Shown: positions 23,685 to 64,000 of the stretch, piece after piece | Layout of the letters: every line of letters starts with the position of its first letter | How positions within the stretch are numbered: position 1 is the first letter of the stretch | Origin: Epinephelus fuscoguttatus | Taxonomy: Eukaryota > Chordata > Actinopteri > Perciformes > Serranidae | Direction of reading: 5' to 3' | DNA: 64,000 bases | NCBI RefSeq assembly: GCF_011397635.1 | Contig: NC_064771.1 | Span: 16,927,379 to 16,991,378 of the forward strand | The notes under the pieces: model-generated | Database searches by the model: none | The model's input: the letters and a program-made list of their open reading frames with translations, nothing else | Told to the model about the DNA's origin: nothing | Program-made: the position numbers and the translations under genes

Positions 23685-26057
23685 TTATATGAGTTTGATG
23701 TGTGTGTGTTCTCAGGTGTTACGGTCTGTGTCCCAGGCCTGGGCTAACCCCAGTGCAGTGAAGCACACACCTCTAGAGCAGCAGCTGTATGTCAGCAAGG
23801 CCTTACTGCTGAGTGTGAGTCTGCTTAAGGACTCCGAGCTACAGGAGTTACGCTCAGGTACAAATAATGTTTGATGCCTCAAATCAGGAATTTATCATGG
23901 CTCCTGATCCTTTAAATCATTGTAAAGCTTCTCCTCTTTCCTTTGTGTGACTCTTAGAGTTACTTCAGTGTATGCTGGGCGGCATGCAGAGCCACCTGGA
24001 CAGCAGCGTGGTGCGCATCAGGCGTATGGGCATGGTGGTGGGAGAGTGCCTGAGCGCTCGCATGGATATAAATAAGACAAAGCTCAAGTTTGAGGTACAG
24101 TCACTGTGTTAACTGGAAGAAACAGTGCTAGTAAACATGACTGGCTTCAAAATATTTGACTTGTCACTTGATGGAAATGTTATTTAAGACCTGTGTCTGT
24201 GAGTTTGTATTGTGCTGTATTGTAGTACGATCAGGACGATGAAACTCAAGAGCTGCTTTCTTTGATGACTCCTATTACTGGTGATGAACCAGAGGCCGAG
24301 CCTGAGAACAGGTAAGTGTCTTCACATCTCTGTAACTGTTAATGCCAAGATTTGGGTGGTTGGCTTGTTGGTTATCTGTGTGTTGGGTATCTGTGAGGTG
24401 ATGAAAACACAATGTCCGCTCTCATTTATGGTCTTTACTTAACGACTGTGTTTAAACAACGGACCAAAACCTGTAAAACTTAGTCTATATATATATATGA
24501 TGTATGTAGGTATTGATTTCAATTAAGAGAATTTCTGTCATTCACAGAGTCGACTCTCCTCAAGAGACCAAAGAAACAGCTCCATCTGCTGCGAATGTAT
24601 CATCTCAGAATGAGTCAAAAACTGACCCAGACTCCGACCTCGACAGGTGAGTATTACCTACTCTTTATTATGCTAAATGTACTTTCGTCAAGTGTTGTTG
24701 TTAACTCAAAGTCTTTCACTGTCGCAGCGACGATGAGCTCACTCCGTACGATATGTCTGGTGATCAGGAAATGAGTAAAGCATCCCCACCTCGCTACCTG
24801 CGAGACTGTCTTGAAAGTATGGCTCAACAGATTACATTTATCTGACCTCACTGATCGCCTTCTATTTAAATGTTGTGCTGCTACCTCCAACTCTAATATT
24901 TTCTCATCTGCTGACCCATCCAGCTTTAATTTCCTCAGAGGACTCTGTGCGTGTGGAGCTCAGTTTGAGAGCAGCGGAGGGTTTGGTGAGGAAGAACATC
25001 TTCGCAACCAGAGAGGTATGCCGGCAACAACACAGCACGAATGTCCAGTGTTTCAGATTCGTTCATTTCTAAAGTTAGTGTTCGTATCTAAATATCAAAA
25101 CATTCTGGTTCAGTGCCCTGTAGAGACACGGCCCATTTCTTTATCATAAAGCCTGTACAGTAAGAAAATGTGTCGTTCTTTACTTTACTGTAACTGACTA
25201 TAAGTTCAGGGATTTTAATATTTCCACAGCACAATTCATGTTTGTTTGTTTGTTCAGATCAGTGTCCAGCTGACCAAAGTGCTTCTTCACATGGAGAATA
25301 AATACAGCATAACTGGCTTCCTGAGTCTCAGACAGGCGACTATGGTGGCACTCACCGTCACTGACTGTATCCCTGTATGATCATCAGCTTACTTTCTACA
25401 ACGTTTACCTATTTACATCAGAATTTATAGTCATTATCACACAGCTTTTTCGGCATTTTAAGCAACTATCTTGTTTTTTTCTGTTTGCTTTTCTTGATAG
25501 GTGACTCAGTATCTGACCACAGAGTTCTACTCCTTGAACTACAGTCTGCGCCAGCGGCTCGATATCTTGGAGGTGAAAAAACAGCAGCTTCTTCACTTTT
25601 ATATATGCCTGTGGTTAATAAACTTAAGTGCTTTTTACACAGAGATCCTGCGATAGGGCCACAACAAAGTCCCTGGCTTATTACCCTGGCTTTGCTTTTT
25701 TTATACATAACCAAACGATACCAGCACAGAGTGCCTACAGGTCCTTAAAAAGTCTTAAAAAGTCTTAAATTATTTTTTCTTGATAAAAGGCCTTAAAAAA
25801 TCTTACATTTTCTTAAATTCAGATTTGATGGGTCTTAAATATTTTTCGTCACATTACTGTGAAAATTTCTCCAGTCTGACAGACCCAGTGACTGTTTACA
25901 ATAATTGGACAGACCGATTGCAATAATAAATAGCACTTATGACAGCGATGAGATTTTGTTTTCTTTTTACATTTAACATGATGACCTCACCCAATTGTTG
26001 TCATTTTTCCTAACTGTTCATTTTGTACTGGCATCAGTGTGTTTACTTGGAAAGAGT

Positions 26058-26096
<39 letters not shown>

Positions 26097-29000
26097 CATA
26101 TATATATATAAAATATGTATTTCCATTGCAGGTTTGGTCTTAAATTTCATATAAGGTGGTATTAAAAAGGTCTTAAAAATCCTTAAATTTAACATGGTTA
26201 TATTTGTAGACACTCTGAGATAATATAACGGCCTTTCGGAAGCAAACAAGGCGTGACATGTAACACAACAGCGTCAGCCTCTAGTGTGACGTATATTACA
26301 TGTCAGATAGCACTTTCTAAACGATAACAATGACACAACATGGCAGCAACAAGTATTTGCCGTCCCTGTTGATCTTATCCTCTGCTCAGAGGGTAAAGAG
26401 CTCACCGACCTTATTGTCTTTCAAGTTTGTGGACACTTGAGTTAGCTGCTAACTGCTAGTATTATCTTTTTAAATCTCCCATGGCGGGTCGCGCACCTAA
26501 CACATCGTCAGAACGTCACACCCATCCCTTCCGCAAATGTATGTCCTTCTTAGGACAATGAAGACGGTACCAGTCCTACTCTGCCTTACGCTGCCTCTAA
26601 TTGGCTCACACTGAAGTTCTTATCTTAACCCTAACTGATCTCACTCCTCTTTACTTAACCTAACCAATCCAACCAAAGAATGTAGTGAGTATGTCAATCA
26701 AAGCAGGGCAGATTATGCCCTCACCATCCTAGGAAAAAATAAATTTGGGTCCTGTCCTGCCAGCTGTCCCCTCTAAACTGATGCTGATTCGGCACTGGCA
26801 ACTGAGAATAATGGCACAACATTGCATGAACAGGCAATGCAAAAGGGACTTTAGTGGTTGATTTGAACTCTTTTGATCATTGCCACAGGTGTAACCATGA
26901 TCTGTTCTTGTTTTGGTTTGTCAGGTCCTCGCTCTGGCAGCTCAGGAGCTCTCTAAGCCAGTGTTTGAAAAGAGAAATCCATCTGTGGGTGTTGCTGCCA
27001 GCACTGATCTGACTCCATACCCTGGTGACAACCCTGTTCACTGGCGACAAGTGGTAGAGAAGCGAATTCAAAGCAAGACAAAACGTCTCAGTAAGGTAGG
27101 TAAAGTGGACGGATATTTCCATCTGGCTTTTTGGTATTTAAGTGAAGTTCTTCAGTATTTCTTTTTTCCTAAAGGGTGCCACACAACCTCCAGCGAAGGC
27201 CATGCCGAACCGTTACGCCCCTGTTGCTGGACACTTCTTTTTTCCTCTGCTCAGTAATTATGACAAGTATGTTCTTTCACACAAATTTCAAAGCTTAACA
27301 TTCATAGTTATTCATGCTACAATTGATCATTTTAAAAGTGATATGTAATACCTTTGTGCCAGACCTCAGGTGACCTTTGATCTGTTGGGCGGCGACCATC
27401 TTGTACTGGGCCGGTTGATCCACACCTTGGGCCTCCTCATGCATCTAGCAGTCAATGCACCGGTAATTTGATCTCAATGTAGAGTTTTATATATGAATAT
27501 AAATGTGCTTAAATTTTAGGTGTAACCTTTGATACAGCCATTCAAGTAGCATCCACTGCTCATTTAACTGAGCTAGAACAGTTGTAGTTCAGATGCTGTA
27601 CCCTTTAAGACCAGCAAAGGCAGTGACAAAGTGACGATATCACAGTGTTACAATACGCTAATATATATTTGAATAACAATATTTCTTGTGGGATTCCTTT
27701 GACTTTTTTAATTTTTTTTTTTTTTTTTGCAGATAGCTGCACAGATGGGTCAGGCTTTGCTGGACTTTGTGTGGGCGGTGCGCTACCATGTTGACCAGTA
27801 AGCGTGATCCATATCAGTGTTTTATACAGTTGATGAAATCTCTGTAAAAAATTTAAGGTAGCTATGTGTGTTTGTTAACAGCACTATAATGTAGTACAGT
27901 GGTTCCCAACTGGTCAGAATCAGAGTAAAAAATACTTTATTGATCCCCAAGGGGAAATTATGATTCGTTACAGCGGCTTCGATGTAAAGAAAAGAGTATG
28001 ATAAGAAGTAAGAATAAGAGTGTGAAATAAAAGTGTGTAAATACGAAGCAATACATAAAGTAGAAATGAAATGTGCATTAAAATAAATTAGAATAAATTG
28101 AAAAATAATAAAATAAATGCATTATGCTATCGTGTCGTAACACTAGTACTAAAGATATAAAAATTAAAATATTAAGATATAGAATATATATCATCACTGT
28201 CTTGAGGCTGTCCGGAGTGTTAAAATGTAACTACAACATATACATCAGCAAAATAAAAAAAATTAAATAAATAGAATTAAAGTAAACATAATAAAAATGT
28301 GCAGTTATGTGCATTGTATGTTGAATTAATATATACAATCAAAAGGTGAAAAATATTGCAGCAGTTGAATTATTGCACCCAGTAGATAATTATGAATTAT
28401 ACATGCAGTAGGTTAAAAAGTCCAAATGCTAGTCTATTGACTCAGAGCGACTGACGCTCTGAGGGAGGAGTTGCACAGGTTGATGGCGACTGGCAGGAAT
28501 GACTTCCTGTGGCGCTCTGTGATGCATCTTGGGGGAATGAGTCTGTCACTGAATGTGCTGCTGTGTCTGACCAGCACGTCGTGGAGTGGGTGGGAGTCAT
28601 TGTCCAAGATGACCAGCCATGATTCATGATCCAGGTTTCTCCTTAGTCATTAGTTCAAGGTCTAACAAGTTTAATATATTCAGCGTCATACTTGCATTTG
28701 GACATGTCGTCAAGCTAGTTTGCTGTCTTGTTGAAGTCCATTAGTCACTTACTCCATAGCAGGAAACAGCACTTCAAAAATAAAAGCTCTGTGTTGGAAA
28801 TGCGCTGTACTTAAAAATAAGTAAGTCACTTGCTGTCCAATCAGAATAGACCCGCAACCCACTTTTGGACCGCAACCCACCAGTTGGGAACCACTGATAT
28901 AGTATTCCTGCTACTAGCCGGGCTCTACACTAGCAGCAGGGTTTTTTTTTCCATATGGCTAATGGAGAATTAGAGGAACACTTCACCACCTAGATGACTA

Positions 29001-30442
29001 TTTGTATATCAATTACTCACCCTGTGTTGCATTGAATTTATAAAAAACAACAACAACAATGTTGAATGTTCAGTACTTAGGTTAGGTTTAGGTTAGGTTA
29101 GGTTTTATTGTCCCCAAGGGGAAATTCTTTTCCACAGCACTGTACTTGTTGGACTCAGCAGTCTGTGCTGTTGCAGCAGAGCGTGCGCCATCTTGCAAAA
29201 CGCTAAATGTTCCCAATTAAACAACCCTTTCTGATGATGAACTGAACTAAAAGTGAAATGTATCTATGCTCTCTTCAGAGTCAAACTCCATTAACAAAAA
29301 CAGTTATTTTACCTCGCTGAATGCAGGAGCTGCTGGTCTATCACTGCCTTAATCTGTAGTATTTTTTTGTTTTGTCATGTGACTTGTATCCAAACTAAAC
29401 CTTTAAAACACCAAGGTGAAGAAAAAAAAACTTCTACAAAAACAGTAACGTGTTCTTCACTAATTTAACATAACACATGCTGAGTAATGGATTTGAAAAT
29501 GGTCATTTGGGGGTCGAACTATTCTTTTTAAACAGTCAAAAACTGACCTGAAGAGACTATAAGATCAGGAAGGAAAGGATGTTTTGTTATCTCATTTGAG
29601 CTGTAACCTGAAATGTGTCTTAAAGGATGGTGAGACGAGGCGTCCTCTTCGCTGTTTGCTCGGTGTTTCTGAGCATGCCCAGTCAAAACCTGCTGCTGGA
29701 CCTCAGTGATCAGCTGTTTGAGACCAGAACATGGCTGGCAGGTAACATAAAAAAATGATTGTGACAAAAGTTCCTTCTTATTGTTTTAAAGTCCCTCTTT
29801 ATGTGGTGAAAGTCAGACAGTGCATTTGTTCCAGTTATGTTATTACAGGCTCACATTTTCACACATTTGCATGTCCTGTTACTAATAATAGATCAACCCT
29901 AAAACACATGATTCTTGTAAACACACAGAGGTCTGCAGCTGCACCTGTGTAATGTAATTCTGTCAGGGATGTCCTCTCAGTGACACACATTGGTGCTCAC
30001 ACAAACAGACACACATGCACAGCTGGACCGAGCATTTCTGGGAAGCAGATGAGGAACAAGGATGTCCTGTACTACACGGACTGTCCATGACGTGATCGAC
30101 TCAGGAACAGTTGGATGTATCTTTATCCCTCTGGGGTTAAATGTGGTTTCACATTGCAGTGAGCGACTTGAAGCTGAATGAGAAAGGACACAGTTATTTC
30201 CTCCTGTGTAGGATTTTTAATTGTGCCAAGAAAATGCTAGGATTATGTGCATGTGTTTGATTTTGCTTTTGTAATTATACTGAGCTGCTAATAATATTTT
30301 TTGTGCATTAATATCCACAGATGTGGCTGAAGGAGACCCTGATGCAGATTGCCGGAGTCTGGCTGTACAGAGTCTGGTGCTGCTGGATAAGAGCCTGAAG
30401 AAACAACTACAAGATCAACAAGCACTGAGCACGGAGTCATGA
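20764..30442 (+). CDS. telo2: TELO2 (TEL2), PIKK maturation co-chaperone subunit
   Basis: TELO2 forms the TTT complex with TTI1 and TTI2. With HSP90 and R2TP it stabilises mTOR, ATM, ATR, DNA-PKcs and SMG1. Twenty coding exons: 20764-21104, 21192-21469, 21589-21657, 23068-23215, 23319-23421, 23501-23569, 23716-23857, 23958-24094, 24226-24311, 24548-24646, 24728-24816, 24924-25015, 25258-25374, 25501-25572, 26925-27095, 27175-27266, 27363-27462, 27733-27797, 29626-29741, 30321-30442. All join in phase and give 835 aa; human is 837. The protein is an alpha-helical solenoid. Conserved stretches include [16 protein letters not shown], the acidic [42 protein letters not shown] and AGHFFFPLL. Ser487 and Ser491 correspond to the human CK2 sites that recruit R2TP. 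The start aligns with the human start. Confidence 0.97.
21658..23067 (+). other. telo2: TELO2 intron 3 with A/T-rich DNA and a repeat
   Basis: Mostly AT-rich sequence with A runs at about 22319-22330. A MITE-like end, TTTAAAGGAGCTGAATGC, starts at about 22502 and repetitive-looking DNA continues to roughly 22960 (tandem gctaacagggctaacagagc-like words at 22580-22640). I could not find its right terminus. Confidence 0.45.
23621..23678. repeat. (AT)n microsatellite filling a short TELO2 intron
   Basis: Nearly 60 bp of AT dinucleotides lie in a 146-bp intron (23570-23715), about 40 bp before the acceptor. Confidence 0.95.
25736..26200. repeat. Dispersed 'gtcttaaa' repeat with CA microsatellite
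   Basis: Begins acaggtccttaaaaagtctt and holds many degenerate gtcttaaa/ccttaaa words (25747-25840 and 26128-26185). A CA run of about 16 units (26059-26090) lies inside. Similar blocks occur at 46076-46180 and 48418-49265, so this is a repeat family in the region. It sits in the TELO2 intron between exons 25501-25572 and 26925-27095. Confidence 0.65.
27897..28896. mobile_element. hAT-type DNA transposon remnant with nested LINE
   Basis: The left end CAGTGGTTCCCAACTGG (from 27897) is the exact reverse complement of the right end CCAGTTGGGAACCACTG (to 28896). An 8-bp target duplication flanks it with one mismatch: atgtagta (27889-27896) and atatagta (28897-28904). Terminal CAGTGGTTCCCAAC and 8-bp duplications are typical of hAT elements. 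No transposase frame is left; most of the interior is a LINE fragment. It lies in the TELO2 intron 27798-29625. Confidence 0.8.
27914..28640 (-). mobile_element. Non-LTR LINE 3' fragment nested in the hAT element
   Basis: On the minus strand, about 28620-28440 encodes [20 protein letters not shown] followed by [20 protein letters not shown], the kind of C-terminal tail found after the reverse transcriptase in fish non-LTR elements. It runs into an AT-rich 3' region that ends in a ttccccttggggatcaataa-type tail at about 27930. Truncated at its 5' end, as is usual for LINEs. The family (Rex/L2-like) is uncertain. Confidence 0.6.
28970..29533. mobile_element. Foldback MITE, copy B
   Basis: Left end ggaacacttcaccacc with tgactatttgtatatcaatt; right end aaatggtcatttgggggtcg and then ttctttttaaac, in inverted relation. 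The core shares the gagctgctggtctatcact segment with copy A. Within it, 29082-29130 carries a separate ttattgtccccaaggggaaa tail of the LINE type. It lies about 90 bp before TELO2 exon 29626-29741. Confidence 0.65.
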
Positions 30443-31000
30443 TGATCACAGCATCCACGCTGAACAATGAAACACCGAACGTGTCTCAGATGTGGGGGAG
30501 GGCTCTACTGTACCTCCGCCTCGTCCTCACGGAGCCTGGAGGATTGAGGTCGATGGAAGTGATGCTCCGGATATTTGCTGACACGTTTTCATATCCTGGA
30601 ACACACACACAGCCATCCAGCGGAAAAGGAGGGCACATGTCTTCTCACGTGTTTGTGAATGTCTCTCTGCATGCTTAAATCATGCACTCACACGCACATT
30701 GCAACAACCTGTATTGTTTAGATGAACATGTATATAATTTATGAACAACATAAAATATTGATTGAATGGAGAATAGGATGCCATTTTTGTCCACCAATAA
30801 AAAGCAGGTTATGAGGATATCCTTCTCGACCTCTTTCCTGTACTGGCACATCTCTCTGTACTGTGGTTGTTTGTTTGCAAAGGACATCCTGTGAATATTC
30901 ACGTGCGTACATGCAGTGACAGATAATGGAAATACTACTACTACTTCCTCGTGTGACCTGAATAAAATGTCTTCATCTCTATGTCCACAAACCATGGAAT
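30443..31000 (+). terminator. telo2: TELO2 3'UTR and polyadenylation signals
   Basis: AATAAA occurs at 30796-30801 and again at 30961-30966, 350-520 bp after the TELO2 stop. Either could end the message; no other coding sequence follows. Confidence 0.6.
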
Positions 31001-31136
31001 ATTTTGAAATATACTTTTATTTATTACTAAACACTTTGGGAGTTGTTTTTGATCCATTCCTAAACTTCAATCCTGCTTTTTACAAATCAGAAAATCACCA
31101 AGGTCTGACCATTACTCGTCAAAAACATAGTTGAAC

Positions 31137-31632
31137 AACTTCTCAACACCCTTATTTTCAATTTAAGGTTCTATTAATTCCTTTCAAGTCTCTACATTTA
31201 CATTTCATAGCTCCTTACACCCCAATCTGCTCCAAGATCCCTCAGATCAGAGAACCAAATGTAAAAAGTACCACGCTCCAGGCGTAAAACAAAGGGCGAC
31301 CATGCTTTTACTATTTTAGCACCAAATTTATGGAACAAACTCCCCTTCAATGTCAAATTAGCTGAGTCAGTTCCTCAGTTTAAAACCCACCTGTACAGAC
31401 TGGCATGTTTGTGACACTGAAAGATTGTGCATGTGTGTGCACATATTTACGTGTTTATACATATGTGTATATGTATTTATTATATTTTACATATAGGCTA
31501 TGTATAATTCTTAAATTTCATTTTTAGGTGAATGATGTTCTTTCACTTTGTTTTTCATAGTGTAATGTATTGTAAAGGACTTTGAAAAAGCACTATAGAA
31601 ATAAAGTTCATTAATATTATTATTATTATTTG
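31137..31632 (+). mobile_element. LINE 3' end (L2/Rex-like), truncated
   Basis: Plus-strand sequence at about 31240-31410 encodes fragments reading TKGDHAFTILAPNLWNKLPF and then SVPQFKTHLYRLACL, a typical end of a non-LTR reverse-transcriptase ORF. It is followed by a 3' tail with AATAAA (31600-31605) and an (ATT)n run at 31610-31632, as in L2-type elements. Frame breaks show it is dead. Confidence 0.7.
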
Positions 31633-32234
31633 TAATGGCCTTGACTTGATTACTGTGGCATATTTAGTAGGACGCTCTGCATTGATGAGCCTTTTTTTGT
31701 GGTAACAGGTTTTTGTGCCATCAATCTCCCTGAATATTTGTATTTAAGGCTGTGAGCAGGTAAAGATATAACCAGTACAGAAGATAATCTTATGATTGAT
31801 TTTCACTTGGCAACAATGAACAGTTTATATAAAACATTAATAAATAAAACATGATAAGAATGAGATTACAGTCAGATACTGCTAAGAGTTGCGTGTATGG
31901 TCAACAAGGTAAAACATCATCATCCAATATCCATTTTCCTTTTAATAAAAAGTAAATGTGCGCACCATGAAAATATTAGAGTTTAACTTTCAAACACTTC
32001 CTTGACAAGGTCATTTGGATATATAATCTTGAAGGATACTGTACATCATTGAATACAGTGACTAAATTTCTGTCTGTAAGTGCATGGTTATGCTGAATAG
32101 TAATAGTTTCTTCAAACATGCTTGCAGGGCAGATAGTGTTTGTTTGAATGACATTAAAATCTATTCAATTTAACTGACAAGAACCACAATCAAATTATTG
32201 CATATTATTTTAGTGAAATTAGCCTGCTGTCAGT

Positions 32235-33172
32235 TTAAAGGGGAACTACACACATTTTCATAATTCATAATTCATAATACATATTATTCCAATTGTCTTG
32301 CACAGTTTAAAAAATATTAGTAAGCATGAACAGCTACCAAATTTGTGATGTCAGAGGGTGTAATGTCTGGAGCTACTCCATAGACAATAAATTGGTAGGG
32401 ACGTTATAGATAACACCCAGGGGAATGCTCTGAGTGTATGGGAACATTTTCTGTTTCAGAACTGAAAACTCCACGATATAATAAAGTTCAGTTGGGTATA
32501 AAAAAATAAAACAAACATTCTGTTGGTCCACAACATCAGACTCCCATTCAACTCTATTCAGTAAGCTTTATTGGCATGTTTCATATGTGTTGCCAAAGCA
32601 CAATTACAGTTTAAGGCAGTGAAAATTTAGAAACAGTTATCAACTATGTATTATACAAAATCATAGACATGGACATGGACAGAGTGTGATCTGTAAGGAG
32701 ATGAGCTATATATTGTTGTGTTGACTTAACCTGCTTCTGCAATAGGAAAATTGTGAATAAAGAAATCACGTGATGTAAGTGAGTAGCAGATGGACTGCAT
32801 GTGGGAAAACTAAGACACACTGTTGAATTTGCACCTAATATTTCTTTCTTCTTTGTTTGGAAAATGGATGAACGTTTTCAGAATGAAGGAGTTGATATTT
32901 GTAGGTTATTATGCAGTGGTTTCAGTGGTCCGGCCCAGTTGAGGTCAAACTGGGCTTGTATGTGGCCCCTGATCTAAAACTAGTATGACACCCCTGGTTT
33001 ATGGAGCAGCTCCAGACTGACAGCCATATAATACTTGATGGCATCGCAACTTTTAGACGTACTTCTCTGGTTTCTTTGAGAGAGTAGCTCACTTTCACAA
33101 ATATTAATTGAACTGTCCCAGGCCATAGAAATAACATGTTATATTTTTTAATTTAAGTGACGTTCCCCTTTA
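32235..33172. mobile_element. TTAA-bounded MITE next to the IFT140 promoter
   Basis: The left end is TTAAAGGGGAACTACAC and the reverse complement of the right end is TTAAAGGGGAACGTCAC. Internal arms are inverted (tctggagctactccat near 32368 and atggagcagctccagac near 33001). A ctttattggcatgtttcata LINE-type tail lies inside at about 32570. The right end lies within about 100 bp of the likely IFT140 first exon. Confidence 0.75.
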
Positions 33173-33906
33173 ACACGACCTTCGACAACAACTCGTGCTA
33201 TTTCGTTATTTTCCGTAGCTCCTCCTCCCGTCCCGCCTTCGAGGTTGTCAGGGGCAACTGGGAGAGACGCTTTTTGCTCTAACGGGAGGCTGCACAACAA
33301 CACTGGAGGTGACGGGTGTTGTTTTAAGTTGTTTTGAGACTAGGGTTGATAACTCGGCATTAACCTGAAGCAAGCGACAGTGAGGTTGGTCTTCAGATAA
33401 TTTAACAGAGTGGCGAACTTCATTCTAGAGTCGCGAGGGCTAGCAATGAATGCAAACTTTGGCTAGCTTACCTAGCTTAGCTACTGCTAGCAGCTAAAGC
33501 TAACTTAATCATTAGTCGCATAACGCTATTAACGTTAATGGTAGCTGATAGTGCCAACGGTCATGGTGAATTCCTAGCTATTCCTAGTCTTCGTCGTTTG
33601 TCAGTACCTGTTAGTGAATTAACGCTAGCTAAGTCAGCTACCGTTACATGTTAAGTGATATTACACATTTAAAACCATTGGATGCCATTTGAGGGTGCAT
33701 TCAAGAGTTGCTAGTGATTATCGAGCTTTAACAACACGAATTAGCCACACAGCTAAGTAGCTGAACAAGAGGACATTAAGCTGCACAACAGAAACAAACA
33801 CGTGAAACCAGAGAGTTCGCCATGAATAACCATGTGTATATTAGAGGTTTCGCTCAGCTCTTATCCCCTGTTTCATTTCCTTTATCCAGAGAGGAGCTGT
33901 GGGGAC
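33173..33906 (+). promoter_or_regulatory. ift140: IFT140 promoter and 5'UTR region
   Basis: A GC-richer patch at 33215-33310 contains a possible donor, ctggag|gtgacg, at 33308/33309, suggesting a non-coding first exon. The coding exon's acceptor (tttatccag) ends at 33889, leaving a 17-nt leader before ATG 33907. From 33455 to 33640 the DNA is unusually rich in TAGC/GCTA words (tagcttacctagcttagcta and others). I cannot place the transcription start. Confidence 0.5.
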
Positions 33907-62997
<29,091 letters not shown>

Positions 62998-63830
62998 AGA
63001 AATCTTACTTACGATTTTTTAATGATATGATATATTTTCATGTATTTGGATTCAAGAATCTGCATTTTCAAGGGCATGAATATGCAAGAGTGCACTTTTT
63101 GAGACCGGAGACGACTGTGCAGTTGGCGTCAGAGTCACCAACAGAAGTCACATTGGTGAAATGAGCACAGTAGTTGCTTGTAACTGAGGGCACTTGTCTA
63201 TCACATACATGGACGAGCACTGTGGAGCAAAGACAGAAGAGACGAGAGGAGAAAAAGTGACACCAAGACCACGTGAGGTTATTTAAAATCTTCCACACTC
63301 TTAAAGACAGGGTGTCTCCTACCTCATAAACCAATATTGTGACCTGCAATATATTAAAGTGCAACTGTAAAGTGTGATAGAGGACGAAGTCAAAGAATCA
63401 ACATAAGGGGCTCTAATTGTATAGTTTTGATATATTAATGGTCATATTCACATAAATTTAAACAATATTTCAGTCTAATGTAGAGGTCGTGTATTCAGAT
63501 ATACACTAGATTGTCTAAATTCCACTGAATCTTCACTATATGTTGAACACAGATTATTGCCTTTCATCTGAATTTTATATTTAACATGTTTGCTGTAGAT
63601 TTATCCCCACATCTAATGATAAGGTTTACAATCATTTGGTACAATGTATTTTGTATTCAATTAATGTATTAAATGTAAGTATCCTCTGTGTCAAAAGTCA
63701 AATTTCTGTAAAGAATTTTTCAGCTATTTTTGATAACATGTGAGTCGATTTCTACGTAGCACGTGAATTTATGTGTTTTACACTACTATTGTTCCTATAT
63801 ATTGTTAAAGTTCCTATAATAAAATATTTT
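62998..63830 (+). terminator. ift140: IFT140 3'UTR with polyadenylation signal
   Basis: The stop TAA is at 62995-62997. The first clear AATAAA lies at 63818-63823, giving a 3'UTR of roughly 840 nt. No other coding sequence is visible in it. Confidence 0.65.
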
Positions 63831-63902
63831 TAAAATTAAACTGCATTGTATGTATGAGACAATACCCATTATTTAACCATAACATGAAGCCAGTGTTGTC
63901 AC

Positions 63903-64000
63903 CAGTGTTGGGAAAGTTACTTTTAAAATGTACTACCAGATGCTCTGTAAAAATTGTAATGATTAGTCTAACTATTTTAATTACCTCATCAAAGTAGTGT
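63903..64000. mobile_element. Start of a dispersed DNA-element repeat, cut by the window edge
   Basis: Begins cagtgttgggaaagttactt, a common terminal sequence of hAT-related repeats in fish. The right end is outside the window, so neither target duplication nor partner terminus can be checked. Confidence 0.45.

Overview
This is a stretch of vertebrate nuclear genome, almost certainly from a ray-finned (teleost) fish. All genes are split by GT-AG introns. The proteins align closely with vertebrate families as I know them. The introns and spacers are full of fish-type repeats: TTAA-bounded MITEs, hAT remnants, non-LTR LINE tails, CA/TA/GATA microsatellites and TAGC-rich promoter DNA. There is no bacterial, phage or CRISPR content. 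A percomorph-like fish is my guess from the repeat style, but the species cannot be fixed from sequence alone.

Layout. 1-13057 (+): the 3' part of a Rab11-FIP class II gene, best called rab11fip3; its first exons lie left of the window. 13058-20100: its probable 3'UTR (with a MITE inside), then a gene-poor spacer. The spacer holds a CA microsatellite and a 704-bp inverted-repeat element that carries an orphan THAP-domain exon. 20100-30442 (+): TELO2, complete, 20 coding exons, 835 aa. 30443-33172: polyadenylation signals, a LINE 3' end and a MITE. 33173-62997 (+): IFT140, complete, 29 coding exons, 1448 aa. 47494-55369 (-): TMEM204, complete, 3 coding exons, 226 aa, lying wholly inside the 14.7-kb intron after IFT140 exon 17. 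62998-64000: the IFT140 3'UTR and the start of another dispersed repeat.

The gene set matches human 16p13.3, where TMEM204 also lies antisense within IFT140 next to TELO2, and RAB11FIP3 is on the same band. The genes do not form one pathway. Rab11-FIP3 handles recycling-endosome traffic and cytokinesis, TELO2 matures PIKK kinases, IFT140 is an IFT-A subunit for ciliary transport, and TMEM204 is a claudin-like membrane protein. Rab11 effectors and IFT-A both serve ciliary membrane traffic, but nothing in the DNA shows co-regulation.

The least ordinary items are: the THAP-exon element with 31-bp terminal inverted repeats and a 7-8 bp target duplication; a FIP4-type cysteine exon kept in a FIP3 gene; the TELO2 CK2/R2TP-binding serines at exactly the human positions, with an intron cutting the second serine codon; and a MITE that ends 35 bp before an IFT140 exon.
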